Origin: a bacterium | Lineage (GTDB): Bacteria; Desulfobacterota; Deferrisomatia; Deferrisomatales; Deferrisomataceae | Direction: 5' to 3' | Length of the DNA stretch: 64,000 nucleotides | Assembly: GCA_027021615.1 (NCBI GenBank) | Contig: JALUTY010000013.1 | Location: 1 to 64,000, forward strand | Part shown: piece by piece, positions 26,145 through 39,085 of the stretch | Position numbering within the stretch: the first letter of the stretch is position 1 | Layout: every line of letters begins with the position of its first letter | Made by a program: the position numbers and the translations under genes | Notes under the pieces: generated by a model | The model's input: the letters and a program-made list of their open reading frames with translations, nothing else | Database searches by the model: none | Told to the model about the DNA's origin: nothing

Positions 26145-26894
26145 CTACAGGACCTTGGCCTCGTTGACCAGCTTGTCCACCAGTTCGTCCACGCTCGCGA
26201 CCTTCTGCCCGGCCTTGCGCGGTGGCGGCTCGCTGAGCCCCAGCACGCGGGCCCGGTTCTTGGGCTCGGCGCCCAGGTCGGCGGGCGTGACCTTCTTCAC
26301 CTCCTTCTTCTTGGCCTTCATGATGGCCGGGAGGCTCGCGTACCGGGGCTGGTTCAGCCGTAGGTCCGCCGTGATCACGGCCGGCAGCTCCACCTCCTTC
26401 ACCTCGAGGCCGCCGTCGATCTCCCGCTGGACCACGGCCTTGCCGTCCTGGAGCTCCACCTTGTAGGCGAAGCAGGCCTGGGCCAGGCCCAGCTTGGCCG
26501 CCAGCATCTGGGCCGCCTGGTTGTTGTCGGTGTCCACCGACTGCTTGCCCAGGATCACCAGGTCGGGGTTCTCCTGCTTGAACACGGCGGCCAGGATGTC
26601 GGCGATGCCCGAGCTCTCGTAGCACTCGCCGCCCAGGTCCACCAGGTAGGCCCGGTGGGCGCCCAGGGCCAGGCCGGCCCGCAGGGTCTCCTCGTTCTCG
26701 GGGCCGCCGATCGACACCAGGAACACCTCGCCCCCGGACTTCTCGGTGATCCGGACCGCCTCCTCAATGGCGTACTCGTCGAAGGGGTTCACCAGAAAGT
26801 TCACGCCCTCGGTCTCGATCCCCGTGCCGTCCTTCTTGAGCCGGACCTTCACGTCGGGGTTCGGGACCCGCCGAACCGGCACCATGATCTTCAT
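26145..26894 (-). CDS. etfB: Electron transfer flavoprotein beta subunit
   Basis: 249 residues: PDVKVRLKKDGTGIETEG, NPFDEYAIEEAVRI, GAHRAYLVDLGGECYESSGI and the AMP-binding region VILGKQSVDTDNNQAAQMLA, then GLAQACFAYKVEL. It heterodimerises with EtfA, encoded immediately downstream. No quinone-bifurcating partner (CarE- or FixC-like) is encoded next to it, so it probably serves the ordinary acyl-CoA dehydrogenase to quinone route. Confidence 0.96.
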   Translation of the reverse strand: MKIMVPVRRVPNPDVKVRLKKDGTGIETEGVNFLVNPFDEYAIEEAVRITEKSGGEVFLVSIGGPENEETLRAGLALGAHRAYLVDLGGECYESSGIADILAAVFKQENPDLVILGKQSVDTDNNQAAQMLAAKLGLAQACFAYKVELQDGKAVVQREIDGGLEVKEVELPAVITADLRLNQPRYASLPAIMKAKKKEVKKVTPADLGAEPKNRARVLGLSEPPPRKAGQKVASVDELVDKLVNEAKVL

Positions 26895-26925
26895 CGTCGT
26901 ACCTCCTTTGGTCGGGTGGATGCCG

Positions 26926-28071
<1,146 letters not shown>

Positions 28072-28111
28072 CGGGGAAACTCCTCCGGAATCGGAAAAGG
28101 GGGAACCAACC

Positions 28112-28897
28112 TCACCGTCCCTGGAACGCGGCCTTGCGCTTCTCCAGGAACGCCGCCATGCCCTCCTTCTGGTCCTCGGTGGCGAAGCACAGGCCGAACA
28201 CGTCGCTCTCGAGCACGCAGGCGTTGTCCAGGTCCAGGTCCTGACCCCGCTGCACGGCCTCCTTGGCCAGCCGCACCGCCACCGGCCCCTTGGACGCCAC
28301 GGTCCGGGCCTGGGCCAGGGCCTCGTCCATCAGGGACTCGGCCGGCACCACGTGGTTCACCAGCCCGATCTCTTTGGCCTCGGCCGCCTTCACCTGCCGG
28401 CCGGTGGTCACCAGCTCCATGGCCCGGGCCTTGCCCACGATCCGGGTGAGCCGCTGGGTCCCTCCGAACCCCGGGGTCACGCCCAGGTTCACCTCGGGCT
28501 GGCCGAACACGGCCTTCTCGCTCGCCACGATCCAGTCGCACGCCATGGCCAGCTCGCACCCCCCGCCCAGGCAGTACCCGTTGACCACCGCGATCACCGG
28601 CACCGGCAGGTCCTCCAGCCGGCGGAACACCTTCTGGCCCTTGAGGGCGAACGCCTTGGCCTCGGCCGCCGTGAGCGAGCGCATCTGGCTGATGTCGGCC
28701 CCGGCCACGAACGCCTTGTCGCCGGCGCCGGTGACCAGCAGGGCCCGGGCGCCGGGGTCGGCCTCCACCTCCCGCAGGGCCGCCTCGATCTCGTCGAGGG
28801 TCTCGGCGTTCAGGGCGTTCAGGGCCTTGGGACGGTTGATGGTCAGGCGGTAGATGCCGGGCTCCACCTGCTCCAGGATCACGTTCTCGTACGCCAT
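28112..28897 (-). CDS. Enoyl-CoA hydratase (crotonase)
   Basis: 261 residues, usual family length. The oxyanion-hole segment is AFVAGADISQMRSL. Both catalytic glutamates are present: Glu115 in YCLGGGCELAMACD and Glu135 in FGQPEVNLGVTPGFGGTQRL. It hydrates crotonyl-CoA to 3-hydroxybutyryl-CoA in beta-oxidation. It lies 12 bp after the 3-hydroxyacyl-CoA dehydrogenase gene and 40 bp before the dehydrogenase. Confidence 0.94.
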   Translation of the reverse strand: MAYENVILEQVEPGIYRLTINRPKALNALNAETLDEIEAALREVEADPGARALLVTGAGDKAFVAGADISQMRSLTAAEAKAFALKGQKVFRRLEDLPVPVIAVVNGYCLGGGCELAMACDWIVASEKAVFGQPEVNLGVTPGFGGTQRLTRIVGKARAMELVTTGRQVKAAEAKEIGLVNHVVPAESLMDEALAQARTVASKGPVAVRLAKEAVQRGQDLDLDNACVLESDVFGLCFATEDQKEGMAAFLEKRKAAFQGR

Positions 28898-28909
28898 GGC
28901 CGTCCTCCT

Positions 28910-29773
28910 CTACCCGGAGTAGTCGTAGAAACCCTTGCCGGTCTTCCGGCCCAGGGTGCCCGCATCCACCATCTTCTTCAGCAGCGGGCAGGGCCGGTAC
29001 TTGGAGTCGCCGAACCCCTCGTAGAGCACCTCCATGATCGACAGGCACACGTCCAGGCCGATCAGGTCGGCCAGCTCCAGGGGCCCCATGGGGTGGTTCA
29101 TGCCCAGCTTCATCACGGTGTCGATGGCCTCGGGCGAGGCAACCCCCTCGTACAGGGTGAAGATGGCCTCGTTGATCATGGGCAGCAGGATCCGGTTCGA
29201 CACGAACCCGGGGCTGTCGTTCACGCACACCGGCACCTTGCCCAGGTTTTTGGACAGCTCCTCCACCACCTGGTAGGTCTCGTCCGAGGTCTGTAGGCCC
29301 CGGATGATCTCGATCAGCTTCATGACCGGCACGGGGTTCATGAAGTGCATGCCGATCACCTTGCCCGGCCGGCCGGTGACCTTGCCGATCTTGGTGATGG
29401 AGATGGACGAGGTGTTGGAGGCGAGGATCGCCTCGGGCTTGGTGATGCGATCGAGGTCCTCGAAGATCTTGAGCTTGATGTCCAGGTTCTCGGTGGCCGC
29501 CTCCACGGCCACGTCCACGTCGGCCAGGGCCTCGAGGGACGTGGTGCCCTGGATCCGGCCCAGGATCTCGTCCTTCCGGGCCGCCTCCAGCTTGCCCTTG
29601 GACACCATGCGGTCCAGGTTTTTGGTGATGGCGGCGATGCCGCGCTGCACGAACTCGTCCGAGATGTCGCGCAGCACCACCGGGTATCCCGCGGCCGCGA
29701 ACACCTGCGCGATGCCGTGGCCCATGGTGCCGGCCCCCAGGACCCCCACCTTCTTCACGTCGCTCACCTGCAT
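28910..29773 (-). CDS. 3-hydroxybutyryl-CoA dehydrogenase
   Basis: 287 residues of the short Hbd type. The NAD-binding motif near the N-terminus is [20 protein letters not shown]. The catalytic region is [20 protein letters not shown], and the dimerisation domain includes [17 protein letters not shown] and [20 protein letters not shown]. It oxidises (S)-3-hydroxybutyryl-CoA to acetoacetyl-CoA. It sits in the operon between thiolase and crotonase. Confidence 0.95.
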   Translation of the reverse strand: MQVSDVKKVGVLGAGTMGHGIAQVFAAAGYPVVLRDISDEFVQRGIAAITKNLDRMVSKGKLEAARKDEILGRIQGTTSLEALADVDVAVEAATENLDIKLKIFEDLDRITKPEAILASNTSSISITKIGKVTGRPGKVIGMHFMNPVPVMKLIEIIRGLQTSDETYQVVEELSKNLGKVPVCVNDSPGFVSNRILLPMINEAIFTLYEGVASPEAIDTVMKLGMNHPMGPLELADLIGLDVCLSIMEVLYEGFGDSKYRPCPLLKKMVDAGTLGRKTGKGFYDYSG

Positions 29774-29831
29774 GGCTCTCTCCTCCCTTCTCGATGCGCT
29801 CCGTCGGGTTGCGCGTCCCCTCGCTGCTTGG

Positions 29832-31019
29832 CTAGCCCCGCTCCACCACCATGGCCACCGCCCCGCCGCCGCCCAGACACAGGGTGGCGAGCCCCAGCCG
29901 GCCGCCCCGGGCCTGGAGGGCGTAGAGCAAGGTGGTCAGGATCCGGGCGCCGCTCGCGCCGATGGGGTGGCCCAGGGCGATGGCGCCGCCGTTCACGTTG
30001 ACCCGGTCCCAGTCCCAGCCCAGCTCCTTGCCGTCGGCCAGGCACTGGGACGCGAACGCCTCGTTGGCCTCGATCAGGTCGAAGTCATCGATGGCGTACC
30101 CGCCCTTGTCCATGACCCTGCGCACCGCGTCGATGGGCGCGAAGAACACGTCCTTGGGGTCCCGGTGCGCCGCCGCATAGTGACGGATCGTGGCGAGCAC
30201 CGGCAACCCCTCGCGCTCGGCCAGCTCCCGGCTCGTCACCACCACGGCACTGGCGCCGTCGGTCAGCCCCGGGGCGTTGCCGGCCGTGACCATGCCCCCC
30301 TTCTCGAAGGCCGGCCGCAGCTTGGCCAGGATCTCCACCGTGGTGCCCGGCTTGACCGGCTCGTCCGTGTCGAACCGCTTGGGGTCCCCCTTGCGCTGGG
30401 GAACCTCCACCGCCACGATCTCGTCGCGGAACGCGCCCGTTTCGATGGCCCGGGCCGCCTTCTGCTGGCTCTGGGCCGCGAACGCGTCCAGCTCCTCCCG
30501 GGTGAGCCCGGCCTCCCGGGCCGTGTACTCGGCCAGGTTGCCCATGTGCACGTCGTTGAACGCGCACCACAGGCCGTCGTGGACCATGGCGTCCTCGGTG
30601 GGGAAGTTGCCCAACCGCACCCCCCCCCGCAGGTTGCGCTGGAGGTGGGGGGCGTTGGACATGCTCTCCATGCCGCCGGCCACCACCACGTCGGCATCCC
30701 CCAGGGCCACGGCCTGGGCGGCCAGCATCACGGCCTTCAGGCCCGATCCGCACACCTTGTTGATGGTGAACGCATTCACGGTCGAGGCCAGCCCACCCTT
30801 GAGGGCCGCCTGGCGCGCCGGGTTCTGGCCCACCCCGGCCTGGAGCACGTTCCCCATGATGCACTCGTCCACCCGGTCGGGGGAGAGGTCCGCGCGCCGC
30901 ACGGCCTCCCCCACCGCCACCCCGCCCAGATCGGTCACCTTCAGGGGCTGGAGCGACCCGAGGTACCCCCCGATGGGGGTACGACACGCGGAAACGATCA
31001 CAACGTCACGAACGGACAT
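29832..31019 (-). CDS. Acetyl-CoA acetyltransferase (thiolase)
   Basis: 395 residues from the ATG at 31019, with GGGAGG 9 nt upstream; a TTG at 31028 overlaps that RBS and is unlikely. The nucleophile is Cys90 in [11 protein letters not shown]. The other catalytic residues lie in [15 protein letters not shown] (His) and [12 protein letters not shown] (Cys). It cleaves acetoacetyl-CoA with CoA, or runs the reverse condensation. It is the first enzyme gene after the regulator in the operon. Confidence 0.95.
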   Translation of the reverse strand: MSVRDVVIVSACRTPIGGYLGSLQPLKVTDLGGVAVGEAVRRADLSPDRVDECIMGNVLQAGVGQNPARQAALKGGLASTVNAFTINKVCGSGLKAVMLAAQAVALGDADVVVAGGMESMSNAPHLQRNLRGGVRLGNFPTEDAMVHDGLWCAFNDVHMGNLAEYTAREAGLTREELDAFAAQSQQKAARAIETGAFRDEIVAVEVPQRKGDPKRFDTDEPVKPGTTVEILAKLRPAFEKGGMVTAGNAPGLTDGASAVVVTSRELAEREGLPVLATIRHYAAAHRDPKDVFFAPIDAVRRVMDKGGYAIDDFDLIEANEAFASQCLADGKELGWDWDRVNVNGGAIALGHPIGASGARILTTLLYALQARGGRLGLATLCLGGGGAVAMVVERG

Positions 31020-31059
31020 GGTGGGCAACCTCCCAATCGCAGTTTGCGGGCCTCACCTC

Positions 31060-31638
31060 TCAGTTTCGGTTGGCCTCGTACAGGACCGCCAAGAACCGCG
31101 CCCGGTCTCCCACCCGGATCCTGTGGGGAAGCTGGGCGTTGTAGTACAGGCTGTCGCCGGGGCCCAGGTCGAACCGCTGCCCCCCGTACTCCACCTGGAT
31201 CCGCCCCTCCAGCACGTGCACGAACTCCTCGCCCTCGTACGGGAGCTCTTTGAGAGAGAATTCACAGGGCTCGTCGCACGTGAGGAGGATCGGGCTCATG
31301 CTCCGCCCCTCGTAACCGTACGCCAGGTCCCGGTACGGCAGGGTGTGGGGCAGCTCGTTCCGGTACACCAGGGCCTCTTTTCCGGCCCGGGTCAACACGT
31401 AGTCGGTGTGCTCCTCGGCCTCCTGATGGAAGAAGTACCCGATCTTCACCCCCAGGGCCTCGGCAAAGTTCCACAGAGTCGAGATGGACGGCGACACCAG
31501 GTTGTTCTCCACCTGGCTCAACAGGGCCGGGCTGAACCCCGTCTTCGCAGCCAGGTCCTTCAGGGTCATCCCTCGCTGCAGACGAAGCTCCTTGATCTTC
31601 CCCCCCAGATTGAGCTTTTCCAGGACCTCCTTCTTCAT
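31060..31638 (-). CDS. XRE-family transcriptional regulator with cupin sensor domain
   Basis: 192 residues. An HTH_3 domain (~11-65) has IKELRLQRGMTLKDLAAKTG and PALLSQVENNLVSPSISTLW. A C-terminal cupin (~115-185) has EFVHVLEGRIQVEYGG, PGDSLYYNAQLPHRI and RFLAVLYEA. XRE-cupin proteins often control the operon they head by sensing a small metabolite. This one is 40 bp upstream of thiolase on the same strand, so it probably regulates the beta-oxidation operon and itself. A 15-bp palindrome overlaps its predicted -10. Confidence 0.93.
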   Translation of the reverse strand: MKKEVLEKLNLGGKIKELRLQRGMTLKDLAAKTGFSPALLSQVENNLVSPSISTLWNFAEALGVKIGYFFHQEAEEHTDYVLTRAGKEALVYRNELPHTLPYRDLAYGYEGRSMSPILLTCDEPCEFSLKELPYEGEEFVHVLEGRIQVEYGGQRFDLGPGDSLYYNAQLPHRIRVGDRARFLAVLYEANRN

Positions 31639-31672
31639 ACGCTCGCGTCCACCCCGCCCCGCTTAAGAGTTG

Positions 31673-31709
31673 CTGAATCGGATTCAGTCCTGCTAAAGGC
31701 GGCCGTCAA
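31673..31709 (-). promoter_or_regulatory. Promoter and palindromic operator of the beta-oxidation operon
   Basis: On the minus strand TTGACG (31704-31709) lies 17 nt from TGAATC (31681-31686), a plausible -35/-10 pair. The -10 is embedded in the perfect 15-bp palindrome CTGAATCGGATTCAG (31673-31687), about 35 bp before the regulator ATG. This is a classic place for an autorepressor site. Confidence 0.5.
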
Positions 31710-32145
31710 CCTAGAGCAAACGAACCCTACGGGTCAAGAGGTTTTCTGCCGTCCCGCAGGCCTCCGGGGCCGGAGGCCGCCTCCGCGGAAACCTGCCAAA
31801 CACGGCGCAGAAAAATCAAACAAGCTCCGGGCCCCAGCCGAAGCATTTTCTTATGTATTGCAATACATTACTCACCAAAAGCATCGTGTCATGAATACGC
31901 GTTCAAGCCCAAAACCATTGAGGGTCGAGAAAAAAACTTTGTTTGCATCTTTCCGGCACCACTCCCCCCTTGCCGATGCTCGGGGGGTGGACAAAAATGA
32001 ATATAAAGTGCGGAGCACGGTCCATCCCCTTACTCGGGCCTCGCCCGAGGGCCGGGGTCACGAGCCGCACCGGAACGGCCGATCCGTAAGGGAGACCCGA
32101 AGCGGTCGGCGAAGGATCCGATGGGGCGGCAAAGGAGTGGGAACC
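31710..32145. other. Divergent intergenic region with a 16-bp palindrome
   Basis: About 430 bp between the XRE-cupin promoter and the plus-strand AAA+ gene, with an AT-rich island at about 31830-32010 that is unlike its surroundings. It contains the perfect palindrome ATGTATTGCAATACAT (31853-31868), a GC hairpin near 31760-31785, and ATATAAAG (32001-32008), a possible -10 for the AAA+ gene. No coding frame is credible. Confidence 0.45.
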
Positions 32146-33444
32146 ATGAAGGTATCGGTGAACACGGTGCTCCGGTACAGCGAACCCCTCGATCGGTTCG
32201 TGAGGGTCCGCTCCTTCACGGAGACGGAGACCCAGCGGCTCCTGGGGGGGGCCCGGTTCCGGAACCGGGGCGAGTATGTGCGGTTCCTTCTGGGTCTGTG
32301 CATCCCGGAGTTTCCCGCCGAGATCCTTCCCCGTCTCCTGGAGCGCGGACCCGAGGGGGAGGAGCGGCGTCGGATCGAGGATGCCCTATACCAGCTGTGC
32401 GTGGACGTGAATCCCCACCTTGACATTACGCGGGTCTCGGTGCCCGTGACCGAGGGAGAGGCGGAGACCCACCTCTACCTGGTGGAGCCCCGGCAGGAGG
32501 AGGCACCGGAAGATGCGGAGCGGGTGCTCCGGCTGGAGGAGCTCTTGGAACGGCGGGTGGTGGGGCAGCGCGAGGCCGTGGAGAAGCTGGCCCGGGTGCT
32601 GCGACGGGCCGCGGCAGGCTTGAAGGACCCGGACCGTCCCGTGGGCAGCTTCTTCTTCCTGGGCCAGACCGGGGTGGGCAAAACCGAGCTCGCCAAGGCC
32701 CTGGTTCGGGTGCTCTACCCGGGCGAGGATCGGCTCGTGAGGGTGGACTGCAGCGAGTACGCCCAGTCCCACGAGTACGCCAAGCTGATCGGGGCGCCCC
32801 CGGGGTACATCGGCCACGGCGAGGGGGGTTACCTGACCGACGCGGTGATGACCCGGGGCTCGTGCGTGGTCCTGTTCGACGAGATCGAGAAAGCCCACCC
32901 CAAGCTCCATCAGCTTCTCTTGCAGGTGCTCGACGAGGGCATCCTCACCGACAGCAAGGGCCGAAAGGTCTCATTTCGGGATGCCGTTATCATCATGACC
33001 AGCAACGTGGGCAGCCGGGAGGTGGAGGAACTCGACCGGCGAGCGGGCTTCGGGGTGTGCACCGGCGGGGGGGAGGTGGAGAGCGAGAGCCTCAAGGCGC
33101 TGCGGGCGGAGTTCCCCCCGGAGTTCGTGAACCGCATCGATGAGGTGATCGTGTTTCGCCCCCTGAGCCGGGAGGACTCCCTCCGGATCTGCGAGCTCAT
33201 CCTCAAGGAGGTGGAGGGGTACCTCGAGCCCCGACGGCTCGCGATCGACTTCGATCCGGAGGTGAAGGAGTTCCTCGTGGAGGAGGGCACCGACCCGCGG
33301 TACGGGGCTCGGCCGCTGCGGCGCACCATCCGGCGCTACGTGCTCGATCCCCTGGCCACGGAGCTGCTTTCGGGCAAGTTCCGCCCCCCCGCTCGCATTC
33401 GGACTCATCTGCGCCGGCGGAAGGTGTGGTTCGAAGCCGCATAA
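32146..33444 (+). CDS. Single-ring Clp/HSP100-like AAA+ ATPase
   Basis: 432 residues from the ATG at 32146 after AAAGGAG. Residues 1-~125 are an uncharacterised N-terminal domain (SFTETETQRLLGGARFRNRG, LDITRVSVPVTEGEAETHLY). The rest resembles the second AAA+ module of ClpA/ClpB/ClpC. Walker A is GQTGVGKT (173-180), pore loop GAPPGYIGHGEGG, Walker B VVLFDEIEKAH (Asp245, Glu246), sensor 1 IIMTSNVGS and arginine finger region PPEFVNRIDEVIVF. A C-terminal D2-small domain follows (DPRYGARPLRRTIRRYV). The first AAA+ ring and the Clp N-domain are absent. AGFGV after sensor 1 sits where ClpP-binding IGF/IGL loops occur but is not a clear match. Role as unfoldase or disaggregase is inferred. Confidence 0.85.
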   Translation: MKVSVNTVLRYSEPLDRFVRVRSFTETETQRLLGGARFRNRGEYVRFLLGLCIPEFPAEILPRLLERGPEGEERRRIEDALYQLCVDVNPHLDITRVSVPVTEGEAETHLYLVEPRQEEAPEDAERVLRLEELLERRVVGQREAVEKLARVLRRAAAGLKDPDRPVGSFFFLGQTGVGKTELAKALVRVLYPGEDRLVRVDCSEYAQSHEYAKLIGAPPGYIGHGEGGYLTDAVMTRGSCVVLFDEIEKAHPKLHQLLLQVLDEGILTDSKGRKVSFRDAVIIMTSNVGSREVEELDRRAGFGVCTGGGEVESESLKALRAEFPPEFVNRIDEVIVFRPLSREDSLRICELILKEVEGYLEPRRLAIDFDPEVKEFLVEEGTDPRYGARPLRRTIRRYVLDPLATELLSGKFRPPARIRTHLRRRKVWFEAA

Positions 33445-33810
33445 AAAAGATTCAATGCTTCCAAAAAACTTTTTTTCGGAGCACTTGACACCTCGGGACG
33501 AGGGGGGCATAGTTTTTTCATCTGAGCTTGGAAAATTCGGTTGGGGAAGTCGGGATCGCGATTGCTCTTTGCCCCCCCGGAGAGCTGCCCCCGGCTTCCC
33601 CTTTTGTTTTACTCCCCCCTTTTTAAAACATTTCTGTATCTCTGCACCCCCATACGTCACATAATTGTCACAGACATCCTTCCCTTCCCTCGCCCAACGA
33701 CGGGGGGCCCTCCAGAGCGGCCGGATTCTCCCCCCTTTTCATCCGGGCACACGCCTTGCTTTCGGCCCTCCCCCTGCCAGCCCCTTTCGCACCGAAGCAA
33801 GGAGGAACCG
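33445..33810. other. Intergenic region upstream of amt
   Basis: 366 bp with no gene. After the AAA+ stop there is an A6/T7 inverted repeat (33462-33481), a possible terminator. Further on, GTTTTA...TAAAAC (about 33606-33630) forms a second inverted repeat. A candidate sigma-54 site lies at 33551-33566. Confidence 0.4.
33551..33566 (+). promoter_or_regulatory. Candidate sigma-54 promoter for amt-glnD-glnB
   Basis: CGGGATCGCGATTGCT has GG at 33552-33553 and GC at 33564-33565 with the required 12-nt offset. The -12 element TTGCT is perfect, but the -24 element matches only in GG. It lies 245 bp upstream of the amt ATG. Confidence 0.25.
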
Positions 33811-35087
33811 ATGCGTTTTGCCTGCCCCTTCCGGGCCGCTGCCCCGGCCCTTGCCCTGCTCCTCGTCGTCGGCCCGGCATGGGCCGGGACCGGCCCCAAC
33901 CCCGGCGACACCGCCTGGCTCCTCGCGAGCTCCGCCCTGGTGCTCCTTATGGTGCCGGGCCTCGCCCTGTTCTACGGTGGAATGGTTCGGGCCAAGAACA
34001 TCCTCTCCACCTTGATGCTCAGTTTCATCGCCATGGGCGTGATCGCGGTCCAGTGGGTCGTGGCCGGGTACTCCCTGTCGTTCGGCGGCTCTCCCGGTCC
34101 TTGGATCGGGGGCCTGGACCGGTTGTTCCTCTCGGGGCTCACCCCCGAGACTCTATCCGGCACGGTGCCCACCCTGGCCTTTGCCGTGTTCCAAGGGATG
34201 TTCGCCATTATCACACCGGCACTCATCAGCGGAGCCCTCGTCGAGCGGGTCAAGTTCGGCGCCTACACCTTGTTCATTGTCCTGTGGGCGTTCCTGGTGT
34301 ACGACCCCCTGGCCCACTGGGTGTGGGGCGAGGGCGGGTGGCTGCTCCGGATGGGAGCCCTGGACTTTGCCGGAGGAACCGTGGTGCACGTCTCATCGGG
34401 CGTGTCGGCCTTGGCCGCGATCCTGGTGCTCGGCAAACGTCGGGGGTACCCCACCGAGCGATTCATCCCCCACAACCTGACCATGACCCTGCTGGGGGCG
34501 GGGCTCCTGTGGTTCGGTTGGTTCGGGTTCAACGCCGGCAGCGCCCTGGCGGCCAACGGGACCGCGGTGCTGGCCTTCGTTTCCACCAACACGGCGGCCG
34601 CTGCCGGCATGCTCGGGTGGCTCGCGGCCGAGAAGGTCCGGTTCGGCAGGCCCAGCGCCCTGGGCGCCGCGTCGGGCCTGGTGGCCGGGCTCGTCGCGAT
34701 CACGCCGGGGGCCGGGTTCATCACGCCGGGCTGGGCCATCGTGGTGGGAGGGCTGGCCGGGCTCATCTGCTTCCGCGCCGTGTGCCTCAAAGAACGGCTC
34801 GGCTACGACGACGCCTTGGACGTGTTCGGGGTCCACGGCGTGGGCGGCGCCTGGGGAGCTCTGGCCACCGGCATTTTCGCCACGGTGGGTGCGGGCAGTC
34901 TAATCACCGGGGACCTTCGGCAGTTCGGGGTTCAGGTGGTCGGGGTGGTGGCGGCCGCGGTGTATGCGTTCGTGGTCACCTGGGTCCTGTGTCGGGTCTT
35001 GGACGCCACCATCGGCCTGAGGGTCAGCCCCGAGGACGAGCTCGTGGGGCTGGACCAGACGGCCCATGGCGAGGTGGGTTACTCCCT

Positions 35088-35091
<4 letters not shown>
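33811..35091 (+). CDS. amt: Ammonium transporter
   Basis: 426 residues from the ATG at 33811 after AAGGAGGAACCG. A signal peptide (ALALLLVVGPAWA) is followed by 11 membrane helices. Signatures are LALFYGGMVRAKNILST, DFAGGTVVHVSSGVSALAA (first pore His) and GVHGVGGAWGALATGIFA (second pore His). It conducts ammonium/ammonia and is normally gated by a PII protein, which is encoded two genes downstream. The glnD start overlaps its stop by 4 nt. Confidence 0.96.
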
Positions 35092-37843
<2,752 letters not shown>

Positions 37844-37867
37844 CACACAGCTGGATCCGCCCGCCTC

Positions 37868-39085
37868 TCACCGGCCAGCCAGTCCCACGGCCCTCCGGTA
37901 GTAGCTCGTGCCCGCGGTGTCGGACAGGAGACCCGAGACCTCCCGCTCGGCCGGGGTCTGCTCCAGGTAGAGCCGGTGCAGGTAGCCGGCGGCGGCCATG
38001 TCGCCCACCAGCATGTACCCGTTGATCCGCCCGTCCTTCAGGTACACCCGCCGGAACCGGTCGGCGTCCTGCCAGGTGAGGGGCTCCCCCTCGAACCGGC
38101 CGGCCGAGACCACCGGGAAGTCCACGTGCTTGCGGAGCACGTTGGCGTCGACCGAGCCGGGGTACGCGCCCTCGCCCCTCACCAGGTGCCGGGCCGCCAC
38201 CCGGGCCTGCTCCACGGCGTTGGGGAACAGGGCGTACAGGCCGGGCCGGCCGTCCACGGCGTGGGGCGTGACCGCCACGTCCCCGGCCGCGTAGACCCGG
38301 GGGTCGAACCGCAGGGCCTCGTCCACCGCGACCCCCTGGTCGGCCCCGGTGAGGGGCCCCGACTCGGGGGTCACGCCGGTGGCGACGATCAGAAGGGGGG
38401 TCTCGATCCAGGTGCCGTCGGTCAGGTCCACCGACGCGAGCGCCCCGTCCCGGGCGTTGACGGCGGTGACCCGGGTCTCGAGGCGCACCTCGATGCCGGT
38501 GCGCTCGGCCAGGAGCCGGGTGGCGAACTTGCCCCCCTCCTCGTCGGTCATCCGGGACAGGAGCCGGTTGTTCCGGTGCACCACGGTGACCTGGAGGCCC
38601 CGGTGCCACAGGGCCAGGGCCGCGTCCACGCCGATGAACCCGCCGCCGAAGATCACCGCCCGGCGGACGCCCGTCTCCCGGATGTGCCGGTCGATGGCCG
38701 TGAGGTCGCTCAGGGTCTTGAACCCGAACACGCCGTGTACCCCGAGCCACGAGGGCTCGGGGTACCGGTCCTTCGAGCCCGGAGCGTAGAGCAGCCGGTC
38801 GAAGGTCTCCACCGCTCCGGAGGCGGTGCGCACCTTGCCGTCGTCCACCTCCACCACGGGGTCCCCCAGGCGGGGCGTCACCCCGAGCCGGTCGTAGAAG
38901 TCGGCGCCCTTCCAGTAGGCCGTCTCGAGGGGGTCGCCGGCCAGGAAGAACGGCATGACGCACGGGGAGTAGGGCGGGAAGCCCTCCGCCGAGATCATGA
39001 CGATCTCGCCCCGGAACCCTTCGTTCCGGAGGGTTTCCACGAACTCGGCGGCGGCCACCCCCGCCCCCACGGTGACGACCTTCAC
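37868..39085 (-). CDS. FAD-dependent NAD(P) oxidoreductase of the CO dehydrogenase cluster
   Basis: 405 residues from a GTG at 39085 that overlaps the cooF stop (GTGA). The FAD dinucleotide fold is VTVGAGVAAAEFVETLR. The NAD(P) fold is AVIFGGGFIGVDAALALWHR. The flavin C-terminal motif is VYAAGDVAVTPHAVDGR. The Cys-containing stretch PYSPCVMPFFLAGD resembles CoA-disulfide reductase/NADH oxidase relatives. CooS-CooF-FNOR operons are known, and in them this flavoprotein is thought to move CO-derived electrons to NAD(P)+. That is the favoured role here, from context and not from a specific motif. Confidence 0.87.
   Translation of the reverse strand: MKVVTVGAGVAAAEFVETLRNEGFRGEIVMISAEGFPPYSPCVMPFFLAGDPLETAYWKGADFYDRLGVTPRLGDPVVEVDDGKVRTASGAVETFDRLLYAPGSKDRYPEPSWLGVHGVFGFKTLSDLTAIDRHIRETGVRRAVIFGGGFIGVDAALALWHRGLQVTVVHRNNRLLSRMTDEEGGKFATRLLAERTGIEVRLETRVTAVNARDGALASVDLTDGTWIETPLLIVATGVTPESGPLTGADQGVAVDEALRFDPRVYAAGDVAVTPHAVDGRPGLYALFPNAVEQARVAARHLVRGEGAYPGSVDANVLRKHVDFPVVSAGRFEGEPLTWQDADRFRRVYLKDGRINGYMLVGDMAAAGYLHRLYLEQTPAEREVSGLLSDTAGTSYYRRAVGLAGR

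Noticed and set aside
31921-32010. Sigma-54 or sigma-32 promoter before the Clp-like ATPase
   Set aside because: GG and GC elements have the wrong spacing, and no CTTGAAA/CCCCAT pair was found.
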